Source: Melanopsichium pennsylvanicum
Lineage: Eukaryota > Basidiomycota > Ustilaginomycetes > Ustilaginales
DNA: 23,168 bases
Assembly (NCBI GenBank): GCA_900208305.1
Contig: OAPG01000047.1
Coordinates: forward strand, 1-23,168
Direction: 5' to 3'
In this document: piece after piece, positions 1 to 7,784 of the stretch
How the letters are laid out: every line of letters starts with the position of its first letter
Numbering within the stretch: position 1 is the stretch's first letter
Program-made: the position numbers and the translations under genes
The notes under the pieces: generated by a model
Told to the model about the DNA's origin: nothing
Seen by the model: only the letters and a program-made list of their open reading frames with translations
Databases searched by the model: none

Positions 1-197
1 ATATATAATCTTATTATATTCAAATAATTCAACTTGTGTCTGGAAAAGTTATTTGTTAGTTCATATTATAAATAAATAAGCTATATACATTAATAGAAAT
101 AATAATAAAATAGTTGTAGTAGTATCAGTATAAAACGTATTAAAGGTGCTATAGAAAACGATTAATTATAGTGATTATCTATTTATAGGCGCGGTAG

Positions 198-255
198 AAA
201 ATAAAAATAAAAATAAAAATAAAAATAAAATAAAAATAAAAACAAAAACAAAAAT
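198..255. repeat. A-rich hexanucleotide microsatellite
   Basis: Tandem copies of AAAAAT, shading into AAAAAC at the right end. It is one of several arrays with a six-base period in this window. Confidence 0.8.
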
Positions 256-292
256 TTTGTTGTTTTCTTGCGCATACTTTTTAATAAAATCT

Positions 293-334
293 TCGCCTAC
301 GGCTGCATACGGCTGCCTACGGCTGCCTACGGCT
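293..334. repeat. GC-rich tandem repeat (GCCTACGGCT family)
   Basis: Tandem GCCTACGGCT / GCATACGGCT units in AT-rich surroundings. Single inverted copies of the core (GCCGTAGGCG or GGCGTAGGCG) occur at about 4709-4720 and 7204-7216, each next to an AAAAT-type flank. This fits the GC clusters known from yeast mitochondrial intergenic DNA. Confidence 0.7.
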
Positions 335-431
335 TTGTTCTTTTTTCTCCCGAAAAAAAGTAGCCCTAAAAGTATTCTATTTTTATAAGCCCACTATAAT
401 TATCAAGTTATTTTTTATAAATAGGGAATGT

Positions 432-454
432 AGGATGTCATCTAAAGGAAATAC
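432..454 (+). pseudogene. tRNA-Gln 5'-half remnant
   Basis: These bases nearly repeat the acceptor and D-arm start of the tRNA-Gln at 600 (AGGATGTC.TCTAAAGGAAA, with one difference in the D stem). The sequence that follows does not form a convincing anticodon or T arm. I read it as a partial duplication. A highly divergent complete tRNA cannot be fully excluded. Confidence 0.4.
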
Positions 455-599
455 ATCATTGCCCTGATAAAATATTAGATTTTATCCCCGGTTTATAAAA
501 TTCTTCGATTTTAGTAGGTAATGAGAATGGTTGAAAAAAACAAAAATAGTTACACTAGTAAATACTATATTAGTATGAAAATAAGAATACTAGTAAAGT

Positions 600-668
600 A
601 GGATGTCGTCTAAAGGAAAGACTTCCTCTTTTGGTGGGGAAAATAGTTGTTCGATTCAACTCATCCTA
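600..668 (+). tRNA. trnQ: tRNA-Gln(UUG)
   Basis: A cloverleaf can be drawn. The acceptor AGGATGT pairs with the 3' CATCCT side and the D stem is GTC/GAC. The anticodon stem TCCTC/GGGGA encloses a seven-base loop with anticodon TTG. The T arm has loop TTCGATT. It reads CAA/CAG. It is followed closely by tRNA-Lys on the other strand. Confidence 0.85.
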
Positions 669-677
669 GAAAATATA

Positions 678-751
678 TGAAGATAGTAGGGCTCGAACCT
701 ACGACGTCGATATTAAAAGTATCGCACTCTAACCAACTGAGTTATACCTTC
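678..751 (-). tRNA. trnK: tRNA-Lys(UUU)
   Basis: On the minus strand the acceptor GAAGGTA pairs with TATCTTC. The anticodon stem CGATA/TATCG encloses CTTTTAA with anticodon TTT. The T arm carries GGTTCGAGCCC. It is the only tRNA on this strand in the left flank, lying between tRNA-Gln and tRNA-Ser. It reads AAA/AAG. Confidence 0.92.
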
Positions 752-769
752 TTTATATAGGTTACTTAT

Positions 770-858
770 GGACAAACCGCTATTGGCGAGGTGTAGGCGA
801 TTGCTAATTGTCTGGAATATAAAAAACTTCCTTAGGAGTTCGAATCTCCTTTTGTCCG
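770..858 (+). tRNA. trnS1: tRNA-Ser(GCU), class II
   Basis: The acceptor GGACAAA pairs with TTTGTCC. The anticodon stem GGCGA/TTGTC encloses TTGCTAA with anticodon GCT. A long variable arm (about 825-842) precedes the T arm AGGAG/CTCCT with loop TTCGAAT. The long variable arm is typical of serine tRNAs. It reads AGT/AGC serine codons, which are used in cox3 and cob. Confidence 0.88.
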
Positions 859-939
859 TGTAATTATATACCTATATATAGGTATACCAAAATTAAGTAA
901 ATACGGGATACTTTTTTGACAAGAGCATTTAAAGTACTA

Positions 940-1062
940 ATGCCAATGGAGCTGATTGTAAATAGTATGACATTCTGTAACGATTCTTGTAATTTTGTCG
1001 GAGATATTTCGAAAGATATTTTTGCAATTTTTCTAAAAAAGAATATACACAAGCAGTACTAA
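940..1062 (+). pseudogene. Open frame, N-terminal piece of the decayed gene
   Basis: About 40 codons beginning MPMELIVNSM and ending KNIHKQY. The frame is also open upstream to about 902, so the ATG may not be a true start. It contains three cysteines and a lysine-rich tail. The next piece lies in another reading frame, so a frame change near 1062-1077 separates them. No family was recognised. Confidence 0.35.
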
Positions 1063-1076
1063 TATGTTAAGTACTT

Positions 1077-1589
1077 ATGTTTGTATTTATTTTTTACAAC
1101 ATTTCTATTGGAGCAAAACATTGTTACAGTATAGGTGGAATTACAGGAACTATAAACAAAATTACTTATGCTATGCTTAAACTAATTATGTCGCCTATTC
1201 CTATTTTTTTTTTGTTTGTTTTTTTTTTAATTCTATATGTAATTTGGATGCTACTTAATCTCATCTTTATTGCTGAAGCTGTATATCGTGCAGAGGAAAC
1301 AATAAAAAATATGTAAATTAGTTCTAGTTCAACAGGAATAAAAGTACCTAACGAAAAGTTTTTTTTGTTTTTGTTTTTTTATGAGAAAATTTATGAGATG
1401 ACTAAAGAACTGGCACCACAATCAAATCAGGATACAACAGGTGCTGCGATTGCAGAGGTGTCAAGTGCTTTTACTAAATATACAGTTTATAATGTACCTG
1501 TAGATTATCTAATACCATCTACGATACCATTTCTTATTAATAAGCTATGGTCTTCCTCTTCACCACGAGGACTAGGATATAAATTTTAG
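1077..1589 (+). pseudogene. Hydrophobic open frame interrupted by one TAA (unidentified)
   Basis: One frame stays open from 1077 to 1589 apart from a TAA at 1314-1316. The first part has a GGITGTINKITYAM segment, then a strong hydrophobic stretch (about residues 38-70). After the TAA comes a more polar part with motifs TGAAIAEVSSAF and YNVPVDYLIPSTIPFLI. Past the TAG at 1587 the frame continues as GTALGYTALF followed by TGA-TGG, which would read Trp-Trp if TGA encodes Trp. The homopolymer T tracts at 1206-1228 and 1359-1380 are plausible frame-shift sites. Function unknown. Confidence 0.45.
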
Positions 1590-1683
1590 GGTACTGCACT
1601 AGGTTATACAGCACTATTTTGATGGTCAGCGGTTTCTTAACCGAAGTGTGATTCTTTAGGGATACGGCTCGCTATATTAATAA

Positions 1684-1971
1684 CAAATTTATACTACAGA
1701 GCCATATATATATACTAACAGTGCTAACAAGCTGATTACACCTAAGCCAGATATCAATACAGATAATAATACTGATAACAGTAACAATAGTAATACCAGT
1801 TACAGTATCCACTCTCCTCTAGAAGATTCAACTAGTTTTCTAGATTCTATTTATTCGTTTCTGCTAAATTGGATGGAATCGAATGACAGTAATCGACTAC
1901 CATCTAATAGAGATGTAGATGTACTTGATTTCTTTTGCGCTTGCGCGCGGCTTTCTTTTTTACGATTCTAA
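1684..1971 (+). pseudogene. Asn/Ser/Asp-rich open frame (unidentified)
   Basis: Ninety-five open codons with no good start. A low-complexity run of Asn, Asp, Ser and Thr (about residues 24-45) is followed by a more ordered part with LEDSTSFLDSIYSFLLNWM. Leucines are CTA/CTG/CTT until the GC cluster at 1937-1950. The last few codons after that cluster are probably not original, because frame and codon style change there. It looks like the soluble part of the same decayed protein. Confidence 0.4.
1937..1950 (+). repeat. GC cluster (GCGCTTGCGCGCGG family)
   Basis: A fourteen-base GC-only cluster in AT-rich sequence, inside the decayed open frames. Close relatives occur at 4855-4867, 5897-5910 (inverted), 9842-9855 (inverted), 10207-10220, and in the mirrored arm at 21692-21704 and 22736-22748. 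A looser relative lies at 4413-4429. Confidence 0.75.
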
Positions 1972-1974
1972 ATT

Positions 1975-2312
1975 TTGTAGTTTATATTATAGCAACAGCA
2001 GGATTATATTTTCTAATTTGTAGTTTTATGCTATATTCTTAAAATTATTTTAGTAAAATTAGTACATCATCGGTAAGTGAACTAAAAGAGAGTGAAGCTA
2101 ATTAATCAGAATATAGTTAATGGCTAATGCTAAATCTTATTTCAATTAACAAAGTAGTTCTTATTTTTCTGTTTATTGTTCTCCTAGTATCTAGTCTATG
2201 TCTTTACATTTATTACCCTATTTTTTCTGATATTGCTAACGAGTTTAATAATGCACTAAAAGCGCTATACAATCTTTTCTACAGATGCTTGTGTTCGATA
2301 TGTTATTGTTAA
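1975..2312 (+). pseudogene. Two hydrophobic segments in one frame with TAA interruptions
   Basis: The frame gives a membrane-like segment (FVVYIIATAGLYFLICSF), a polar segment ending SSVSELKESEAN, then from 2127 a second hydrophobic segment (VVLIFLFIVLLVSSLCLYIY) and SDIANEFNNALKALYNLF. TAA codons interrupt it at about 2039, 2102 and 2117. Leucine is CTA/CTT almost throughout. After about 2280 the likely reading shifts frame to the next piece. Confidence 0.4.
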
Positions 2313-2441
2313 TAATCCTGTACAAATTTACCAAAAAGGGATTTAAAATCGTACTACTATGTTTTATTGGTATTTATCGAGTATATTTTACTTATCCGCC
2401 CACTAAAATAGAATACGCGCACGTCCGCTATTGGACTATTT

Positions 2442-2650
2442 GTGAAAAAGTCAAGTGGTTTTATTATAAACCTAGTCCTAATCGGTGATCTTTCTACAGG
2501 AATTATTATAAATATTGAAATGTTTAACGCATATAATACTGTTGTTAAACTAGTATTTTATTCTCTACTTATTCTAGTAATTTCATTTGCAATTCAATCT
2601 ATTCTTAGTTATTTTACTAAAGGACAGTTTATCTTCAGTAAACAGGTCGG
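2442..2650 (+). pseudogene. Hydrophobic open frame ending in the microsatellite
   Basis: The frame encodes INLVLIGDLSTGIIINIEMF, then a membrane-like segment around LVFYSLLILVISFAI and SILSYFTKGQFIF, and runs straight into the TATTTG array at 2651. A further open stretch in another frame (2285-2441) links it to the previous piece. Leucines are CTA/CTT. The microsatellite seems to have grown inside or at the end of the former gene. Confidence 0.4.
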
Positions 2651-2724
2651 TATTTGTATTTGTATTTGTATTTGTATTTGTATTTGTATTTGTATTTGTA
2701 TTTGTATTTGTATTTGTATTTGTA
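2651..2724. repeat. (TATTTG)n microsatellite, about 12 copies
   Basis: A perfect six-base tandem array. Translated, it gives alternating dipeptides in every frame (Cys-Ile, Val-Phe, and Asn-Thr on the other strand). Such reading frames are by-products of the repeat and not proteins. Confidence 0.95.
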
Positions 2725-3420
2725 CATAAAATACCACAAATTATATTGATAAACAAAAATATCAACAATGATAATAGCTATAAATTTATGTACTATAATA
2801 TTTTTTTAATAATAATTAAAATCATTTCATCAATGGCGGTGTATTTTAAGGTATTCTATTCCTTTTTACACACTATATACCAGGAGATGAATACTATCTT
2901 TGTTCCTTAATTATTTATCAAACTTTAATTTACCCCCTTAAGAAATAAAATAGAATATTTTAATTGGCGCCTACTTTTTTTAAGAAGGGGAAAAAAGAAA
3001 AGGATTTCAAACATCTTTTCCGGAGCTTATCTTATAAAATTTCACATACAATTCTAATTATCCTATTCATAATTTGTACCATGTATTAGGAATTTTAAAA
3101 GAATTTACCGTTCATATAATTACTAGTTTTATTACTAGATATATGTATTTCTCTTCTCATTTTTTATAATAGCGAGTTATAAAGGGATACAAGATATTTT
3201 CATATTGAATAGAAGGCATAGTATAGTTATTTAGTGTACTACCTTTGCACTACTTTTTAATTTAGTAGTAAAAAAAGAGTTCTTTTTTATATAAGTTCGA
3301 GTGAATATTCTATTTTTGTGTTTACTATTACTATAAAAAATAGACTATTTTATTGACACATTATAGTTTCTTTATATTATTCTATTTTATTTACTATATA
3401 GGTATAGTCTTATGAAATTT
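2725..3420. other. Intergenic AT-rich spacer
   Basis: I see no convincing gene. A short open stretch after the microsatellite (about 2730-2910) lacks the CTN-leucine signature. The remainder is AT-rich with a purine-rich patch near 2981-3005. I looked for RNase P RNA landmarks and did not find them. Confidence 0.5.
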
Positions 3421-3494
3421 GGGGAGATATTACAATTGGTTAGTATACTTCCTTTGCAAGGATGCTGATGCAGGTTCGAGTCCTGTTCTCTCCA
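3421..3494 (+). tRNA. trnA: tRNA-Ala(UGC)
   Basis: The acceptor GGGGAGA pairs with TCTCTCC, with one G-T pair. The anticodon arm CTTCC-TTTGCAA-GGATG has anticodon TGC and one mismatch in the stem. The T arm carries GGTTCGAGTCC. It reads GCN codons. Confidence 0.88.
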
Positions 3495-3640
3495 AAAATA
3501 TCTATTATTAAAAGTACTAAAAAATGCGTAGCATTTTTAACCCTTTTTCTGGTTCATATAAATTACAATATTCTATAAGTACGGTCCTTATATAATTTAC
3601 TTGTATATTACAATAATATACTAATATATAAAATATATAA

Positions 3641-3712
3641 GCCTCAATAGCTTAGATGGTAGAGCATAGAACTGAAGCTTCTAACGGATTGGTTCGATTC
3701 CAGTTTGAGGCA
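3641..3712 (+). tRNA. trnF: tRNA-Phe(GAA)
   Basis: The acceptor GCCTCAA pairs with TTGAGGC. The anticodon arm TAGAA-CTGAAGC-TTCTA has anticodon GAA. The T arm loop is TTCGATT. A standard 72-base tRNA. Confidence 0.93.
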
Positions 3713-4099
3713 TAAAAAGTATAGAGTTGAGTAGTAATTAATAAAAAGTTTAGTTAAATTAAATTCTAGTTAAAAATAATGAATATATTAATATATATAC
3801 TGGTAATAAAAATCGAATATTTTAATAGAGCAAAATGTTTTTATATAATAAAACATAAACATTTTAGATAGTCCTCGATAAACGAAGTGGAACACTCCTT
3901 TCTCTTTCTTGTTATTTCATTTTAGTATATTTGCATGTTAATCATATTAAAAAAAGAGTATTAATATATTTAATATAACGACCAACAATGTAACCAGATT
4001 GTTTATATATATAGGTATATGAATAAGTAATAGGGGCCCACCCCAAAAAAGTAAAGTTTCGTTTTTTTTCTATCTTTATAACCCCATTATGTTAAATAA
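3713..4099. other. Intergenic AT-rich spacer
   Basis: No gene was recognised. A slightly structured stretch at about 3861-3905 and a GGGGCCCACCCC cluster at about 4034-4045 are the only GC-rich islands. Confidence 0.5.
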
Positions 4100-4183
4100 T
4101 GCAGATATGCTCTATTGGTTGGGGCGGTGCTCTGTAAAAGCATTGGCTGTATGCCGTGGTGAGTTCGAATCTCACATCTGCAA
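4100..4183 (+). tRNA. trnY: tRNA-Tyr(GUA) with long variable arm
   Basis: The acceptor TGCAGAT pairs with ATCTGCA. The anticodon arm GTGCT-CTGTAAA-AGCAT has anticodon GTA. A long variable arm (about 4144-4158) precedes the T arm GTGAG/CTCAC with loop TTCGAAT. A long variable arm on tRNA-Tyr is usual in bacteria and many fungal mitochondria. Confidence 0.92.
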
Positions 4184-4753
4184 AAAGAAAAAGTTTATTT
4201 TCTAATAGATAGCTGTGTTTACACTACGTTAAATAGATATTTATTTAACTTTTATGCCGTGCCTATAAAATAGAATCTATCTTTTTTTTTATAAATAGGA
4301 TATCTAATAGAGGTAAAATAGAATATTTTCTTTCTTTTTTCTAGAATTTTCTCGTAGGAAAAAAGAAGAAAAAAGGAATGCGCTAATAAAAAGAAATAAA
4401 TTTTTATGTGGTGGCGCTGCGCTGGCGCGACAAGATAATATACTATAAAATCTAAAATGTAGGACTCTCTTCTTATATGCTGCTAAGAAAATATCGTAGA
4501 TATTTTATGCCGGATATTTAAGTAGCCATGTGTTTTGTGTTTAGTGTTTTCATGGTTAATTATGAATATCTATTATAATTAGTTGTCAAATTAAACTTAT
4601 TTATAATAAAACGCCCGAAGGATGTTTATTGTATGCAGATATAAAATAACAGTATTAAATCTCTTCTTTTTTTTTTCTCCGTAAAAAATAGCCGCTAACA
4701 AAAAAGAAGGCGTAGGCGAAGATTTTAGTCAAAATAAAATGGATTTGTGTGTA
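4184..4753. other. Intergenic spacer with GC clusters; palindrome enters here
   Basis: No gene was recognised. It contains a GCGCTGCGCTGGCGCG cluster at 4413-4429 and a GCGTAGGCG cluster at 4710-4718. From about 4438 onward the sequence is mirrored at the right end of the window, so the visible start of the inverted repeat is set by the window end and not by a real boundary. Confidence 0.55.
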
Positions 4754-4839
4754 CGGACGCGGGGAGATTCGAACTCCCGGTTCTCGGTAAGAACTCCTAG
4801 ACTCAAGCCAGGTACATTAAACCACTCTGTCACACGTCC
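4754..4839 (-). tRNA. trnS2: tRNA-Ser(UGA), class II
   Basis: On the minus strand the acceptor GGACGTG pairs with CGCGTCC. The anticodon arm CCTGG-CTTGAGT-CTAGG has anticodon TGA. A long variable arm (AGTTCTTACCGAGAAC) precedes the T arm with TTCGAAT. It reads TCN, and TCA is the commonest serine codon in cox3. A copy lacking one C lies at 22763-22847. Confidence 0.93.
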
Positions 4840-4854
4840 TTTCAATTAATTTTT

Positions 4855-4867
4855 CGCTTGCGCGCGG
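4855..4867 (+). repeat. GC cluster (GCGCTTGCGCGCGG family)
   Basis: CGCTTGCGCGCGG directly beside the 5' side of tRNA-Ser(UGA). The mirrored copy is at 22736-22748. Confidence 0.75.
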
Positions 4868-5261
4868 ATTTATTTCATATATAGAATAAACATTTTCGTA
4901 GCGTTTACTTTTTATGCTGGCGTTAATAAAAAATAGACTGAAAGAAACTATTTTTGTTATTTCACTATGATATATAAATATATCTCCTATATATATAATT
5001 ATTTATATAGGAATCGGTAAGCGTAATTTTAAAAAGAAAACATACCGGTCTTTTTTTGTGTTTTCGTATTCTAATTTTCTTGCCTTATTAAGTAATCAAA
5101 ATTTTATTATCTAGGAATATAATAAATAAATACCAGCTATTATATAGTAAAATTAACGGAGAAGACATCTATAAATTTTCATTTTATGCTAACTTATTTA
5201 GGGATCGGACCTATGCATTAATTTGTATTAAAAGATCTACTATAATTAATTTCATTTTATA

Positions 5262-5285
5262 TATATAAATATTTATATATATAAT
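5262..5285. repeat. AT-only palindrome
   Basis: An ATATATATAAATATTTATATATAT-type perfect inverted repeat. It can form a cruciform or hairpin. The right-arm copy (about 22318-22346) differs by a base or two in the centre. Whether it has a role in replication or transcription cannot be told. Confidence 0.6.
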
Positions 5286-5457
5286 TAGTATTGTAATAGT
5301 ACCGGTCCTTTAAAATGCGTTCGAAAAAGAAAAAGTTTCTTTTATATCTGAAGAAAGTAGGTGTGCTGCAGTTATAAAAATCTGATATTATAGTAGTGTC
5401 CTCTATTTGTATATATACTCTTACTAATCTTACTAGATTTTGAATAATACAAATACT

Positions 5458-5547
5458 ATGGCCTATTCAATTTCAATTAAACAAGCGTCAACAGATAAAA
5501 TTTATAAGGTATGCGAAAAATGTAAATACAATTTTATAACGATGTAA
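5458..5547 (+). CDS. Tiny open frame with a CxxC pair (doubtful)
   Basis: Twenty-nine codons starting MAYSISIKQAS and containing VCEKCKYNFITM, then TAA. It is identical in the mirrored copy (22055-22144), although the right arm is full of indels elsewhere; at 90 bases this may be luck. It contains no leucine, so the codon signature cannot be tested, and no family was recognised. It may well be non-coding. Confidence 0.15.
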   Translation: MAYSISIKQASTDKIYKVCEKCKYNFITM

Positions 5548-5896
5548 TATTGTAATTATTAAATTGTTTGAAGTAAACATTTAATATATACATAAGAAAT
5601 TTTCATTGAATTACTAACTTTAGTACGTTGCGTCTATAAATATAATATGTATAGTCTATATATATTATATAGTAATTTAAAGGTATATTATTGATATATG
5701 AAAAAGAATTCTTTTAATATAGATATATAACCTATATAGATTTATATATGTAGAAAATATATCGCACAATAAAAATCTATGATTTTTATAGGGCGTATTA
5801 CTTATAATCCTATTTAATCGGCCGGGCCTATAAAATAGGTAATGAGAGCATTAACGCTGTAATCAAAAAGGAATATAAAGATTATAAATAATATGA

Positions 5897-5910
5897 CCGC
5901 GCGCAAGCGC
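5897..5910 (-). repeat. GC cluster in the cox3 leader
   Basis: CCGCGCGCAAGCGC, the reverse complement of the family seen at 1937 and 4855, lies 37 bases before the cox3 ATG. It would form part of the mRNA leader and could fold. The mirrored copy is at 21692-21704. Confidence 0.7.
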
Positions 5911-5947
5911 AAAATTAACATCCTTTTATAATATATACAAATTAACA

Positions 5948-6784
5948 ATGAACACACAAAACACAACACTATCACGAACACAATTTCAATTTCAGCCATT
6001 CCATCTAGTTACACCTAGTCCATGGCCACTACTAACATCATTTGGACTTCTAATTCCAACTTCAGCAGCAGTAATGTACTTTAACGGTTACGCTAACCCT
6101 CTTGGAGGTTCAGGAGCTCTACTAGTTGGAATCGGGCTAGCAACAACAGTTGCAGCTATGACTCTATGGTTCCGAGATGTAGTAGCAGAAGGAACATTCC
6201 TTGGAGATCATACAATCCTAGTACAAAAAGGAATTACTATGGGTGTTGCTCTATTTATTATCTCAGAGGTATTCTTCTTTATCTCAGTGTTCTGGGCATT
6301 CTTCCACTCAAGTCTATCACCAACAGTAGAACTAGGAGCTCAATGGCCACCAGTTGGTATCGCTACAATTAATGCATTCGAGCTACCACTACTAAATACT
6401 ATTCTACTACTATCATCAGGAGCTACTGTTACATATGCACACCACTCTGTAATTGAAGGTAACCGACGAGGTGCTATCCTAGGAACACTAATGACACTAA
6501 TCTTTGCTGTTCTATTTACAATCTGTCAAGGTATCGAGTATGTAAATGCTGGATTTACAATTGCTGATGGTGTATTTGGATCAACATTCTTCTTTTCAAC
6601 TGGATTCCATGGTGTACATGTAATTATTGGTACTGCCTTTATCGCAGTAGCATTCTTCCGAATGCTAAGTTACCATCTAACAGACCACCACCACCTAGGA
6701 TTTGAAGCATCAATCCTATACTGGCACTTTGTTGATGTTGTTTGGCTATTCCTATTCATCTCAGTATACTGGTGGGGAAGCTAA
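5948..6784 (+). CDS. cox3: Cytochrome c oxidase subunit 3
   Basis: The 278-residue protein is the third core subunit of complex IV in the inner mitochondrial membrane. Landmarks include the N-terminal PFHLVTPSPWPLLTSF, WFRDVVAEGTFLGDHT, the ISEVFFFISVFWAFFHSSLSP segment, ELGAQWPP, GFHGVHVIIGTAF and the C-terminal [20 protein letters not shown]. It is a little longer than the common 269 residues because of an N-terminal extension (MNTQNTTLSRTQFQFQ). The ATG is the first in frame after a leader containing a GC cluster. All leucines are CTN (mostly CTA) and all arginines CGA. TTA, TTG, AGA, AGG and ATA are absent, and all Trp codons are TGG. The gene is uninterrupted here, while its mirror copy is frame-shifted. 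Confidence 0.98.
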   Translation: MNTQNTTLSRTQFQFQPFHLVTPSPWPLLTSFGLLIPTSAAVMYFNGYANPLGGSGALLVGIGLATTVAAMTLWFRDVVAEGTFLGDHTILVQKGITMGVALFIISEVFFFISVFWAFFHSSLSPTVELGAQWPPVGIATINAFELPLLNTILLLSSGATVTYAHHSVIEGNRRGAILGTLMTLIFAVLFTICQGIEYVNAGFTIADGVFGSTFFFSTGFHGVHVIIGTAFIAVAFFRMLSYHLTDHHHLGFEASILYWHFVDVVWLFLFISVYWWGS

Positions 6785-7074
6785 TATAGAGAAATCTACG
6801 GTGAATCGAATCGAATATTTGTCCCCCCTACTAAAATATGTGATTGCGCCTATAAAAAATAGAATATGAATATGAATATGAATATGAATATTTTTGCCGA
6901 ATGTTCGGTCAACTAAATTTAACTAGTTAAATGCGCCAATAAAAATAGAAGATTTTATAGGTGCGGGAAAGATTTTTATAACTATAAATCGCGGGAAAGG
7001 ACATCTAATACGAAAAATGAATATTTATAATAGTGCTAGATACTTTTATTATATAAGAATAGAAAATACTTAAA
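6785..7074. other. Spacer between cox3 and tRNA-Ile with short repeats
   Basis: No gene. It holds two copies of the dispersed GCGCC(T/A)ATAAAAA.TAGAA motif (about 6846 and 6933), the second followed by an inverted TTTTATAGGTGCGGG copy, so this could fold into a hairpin. An ATGAAT hexamer array lies at about 6865-6892. The cox3 3' end probably forms somewhere here. Confidence 0.55.
6865..6892. repeat. (ATGAAT)n short microsatellite
   Basis: Four to five tandem copies of a six-base unit, downstream of cox3. The mirror copy is at about 20725-20752. Confidence 0.85.
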
Positions 7075-7146
7075 TTGTCCTTAATTCAACGGTTAGAATG
7101 TGTTTCCGATAAAGACATTATAGAGGTTCGATTCCTCTAGGACAAA
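7075..7146 (+). tRNA. trnI: tRNA-Ile(GAU)
   Basis: The acceptor TTGTCCT pairs with AGGACAA. The anticodon arm TGTTT-CCGATAA-AGACA has anticodon GAT. The T arm carries GAGGTTCGATTCCTC. A GAU anticodon reads ATT and ATC but not ATA, matching the absence of ATA from cox3 and cob exons 1-2. The mirror copy at about 20469-20540 has one base inserted at the 3' acceptor and one deleted in the D loop. Confidence 0.93.
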
Positions 7147-7784
7147 ATACAAATTAAAGGAGCCTGTTTAAATTTCTTCTAATAAAAAAAGGATAAAAAA
7201 GAAAGCCGTAGGCGAATATTTTAAAATAAAATAAAAGAAAATAAAATATAGTCCGCGGCCTCTTATTAACTTAACTATAAAAAAAGAAAAAGAACAGAAC
7301 TGAACTGAACAGAACTGTAATAATAAAAAATGCTTAACATAATTATCATTATTTTACTTTTATATAAGTGTAAAAAATGAAATTCATTTTGTTTTTTAAT
7401 TGAATGATTTATATAGGTGTTGAGATAATTGAATCTTATCAATGATATAAGCCTTAAAAATAGTAATTTATATAAGAGCTATAAAATATTCTATTCTAAA
7501 AAATAGAATGACTAAAATTAGTGGAAATAGTAATATACCATAGAGTCGTGTATATTTACAGAACAGTATGGATAAAAATTCATAGAATATAATAGAAGTG
7601 TTCTACTTCTTTATCTATTCTAAATTAAAAATATTGAATATCTTAGTAAGATATAGTACATTAAAAGAAAGGATAAGTAAATAACAATAAGATGGAATAG
7701 AAAAATCCTTATCATAATATAAATAAAATAGGATAAAAATATTTTAACTATATTAAATGAAAGGTAAAAAAAAGAAAAAAGTTA
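7147..7784. other. AT-rich leader and spacer upstream of cob
   Basis: No gene was recognised. It contains a GCCGTAGGCG cluster (about 7205-7214), a TCCGCGGCC cluster near 7252-7260 and an imperfect GAACTGAACAGAACTG repeat at about 7297-7318. ATATAAGTG at about 7364 resembles the yeast mitochondrial promoter nonamer ATATAAGTA but is not an exact match, so I do not call a promoter. Confidence 0.5.

Larger units (their letters stand above)
1..431. other. Intergenic AT-rich segment
   Basis: I see no gene in this stretch. It holds an adenine-rich hexamer array, a GC-rich tandem repeat and a copy of the dispersed TATAGGCGC-type motif near 184. The pyrimidine-rich block at about 338-366 reappears in related form at about 4662-4692, again close to a GCCTACG-type cluster, so these elements seem to travel as a composite repeat. 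Confidence 0.6.
905..2650 (+). pseudogene. Decayed multi-part membrane-protein gene(s), unidentified
   Basis: A chain of open frames on one strand, linked by in-frame TAA/TAG codons and frame changes. Together they suggest one or two former genes with several hydrophobic segments and a soluble Asn/Ser/Asp-rich middle. The best evidence that this was coding is codon choice: leucine is almost always CTA/CTT and seldom TTA, as in the intact cox3 and cob, which chance AT-rich sequence would not produce. A GC cluster sits inside it at 1937-1950. I do not recognise the protein. A mitochondrial linear-plasmid gene or a decayed accessory ORF are possibilities, both inference. The individual pieces are listed separately. 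Confidence 0.55.
4840..5947. other. Long AT-rich spacer upstream of cox3
   Basis: About 1.1 kb with no recognised gene apart from one tiny open frame at 5458. It has GC clusters at 4855-4867 and 5897-5910, the second lying in the immediate leader of cox3, and a perfect AT palindrome near 5262-5285. A GCCTATAAAATAG copy of the dispersed motif occurs at about 5825. The region likely contains the cox3 leader and possibly a promoter, but I cannot point to a consensus site. Confidence 0.5.

Noticed and set aside
864..1052. Minus-strand 62-codon frame
   Set aside because: The plus-strand frame (940-1062) continues the line of decayed frames downstream, so the minus-strand reading is more likely a shadow.
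2583..2910. Open frames of repeated Asn-Thr, Val-Phe or Cys-Ile dipeptides
   Set aside because: They are translations of the TATTTG microsatellite in different frames and strands. The hexamer unit contains no stop in these frames.
5190..5260. Possible minus-strand tRNA with a T-arm-like TAGG-TCCGATC-CCTA
   Set aside because: No acceptor stem or anticodon arm could be drawn around it.
5814..5999. Antisense open frame overlapping the cox3 start, with its copy at 21603-21788
   Set aside because: It is the reverse of the cox3 N-terminal coding region and leader, with no independent support.
6166..6372. Second open frame inside cox3
   Set aside because: It overlaps the well-conserved cox3 frame and matches nothing. 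Its mirror at 21125-21436 is a patchwork caused by indels.
7355..7380. Yeast-type mitochondrial promoter (ATATAAGTA-like)
   Set aside because: Only near matches such as ATATAAGTG were found, and such strings are expected by chance in AT-rich DNA.
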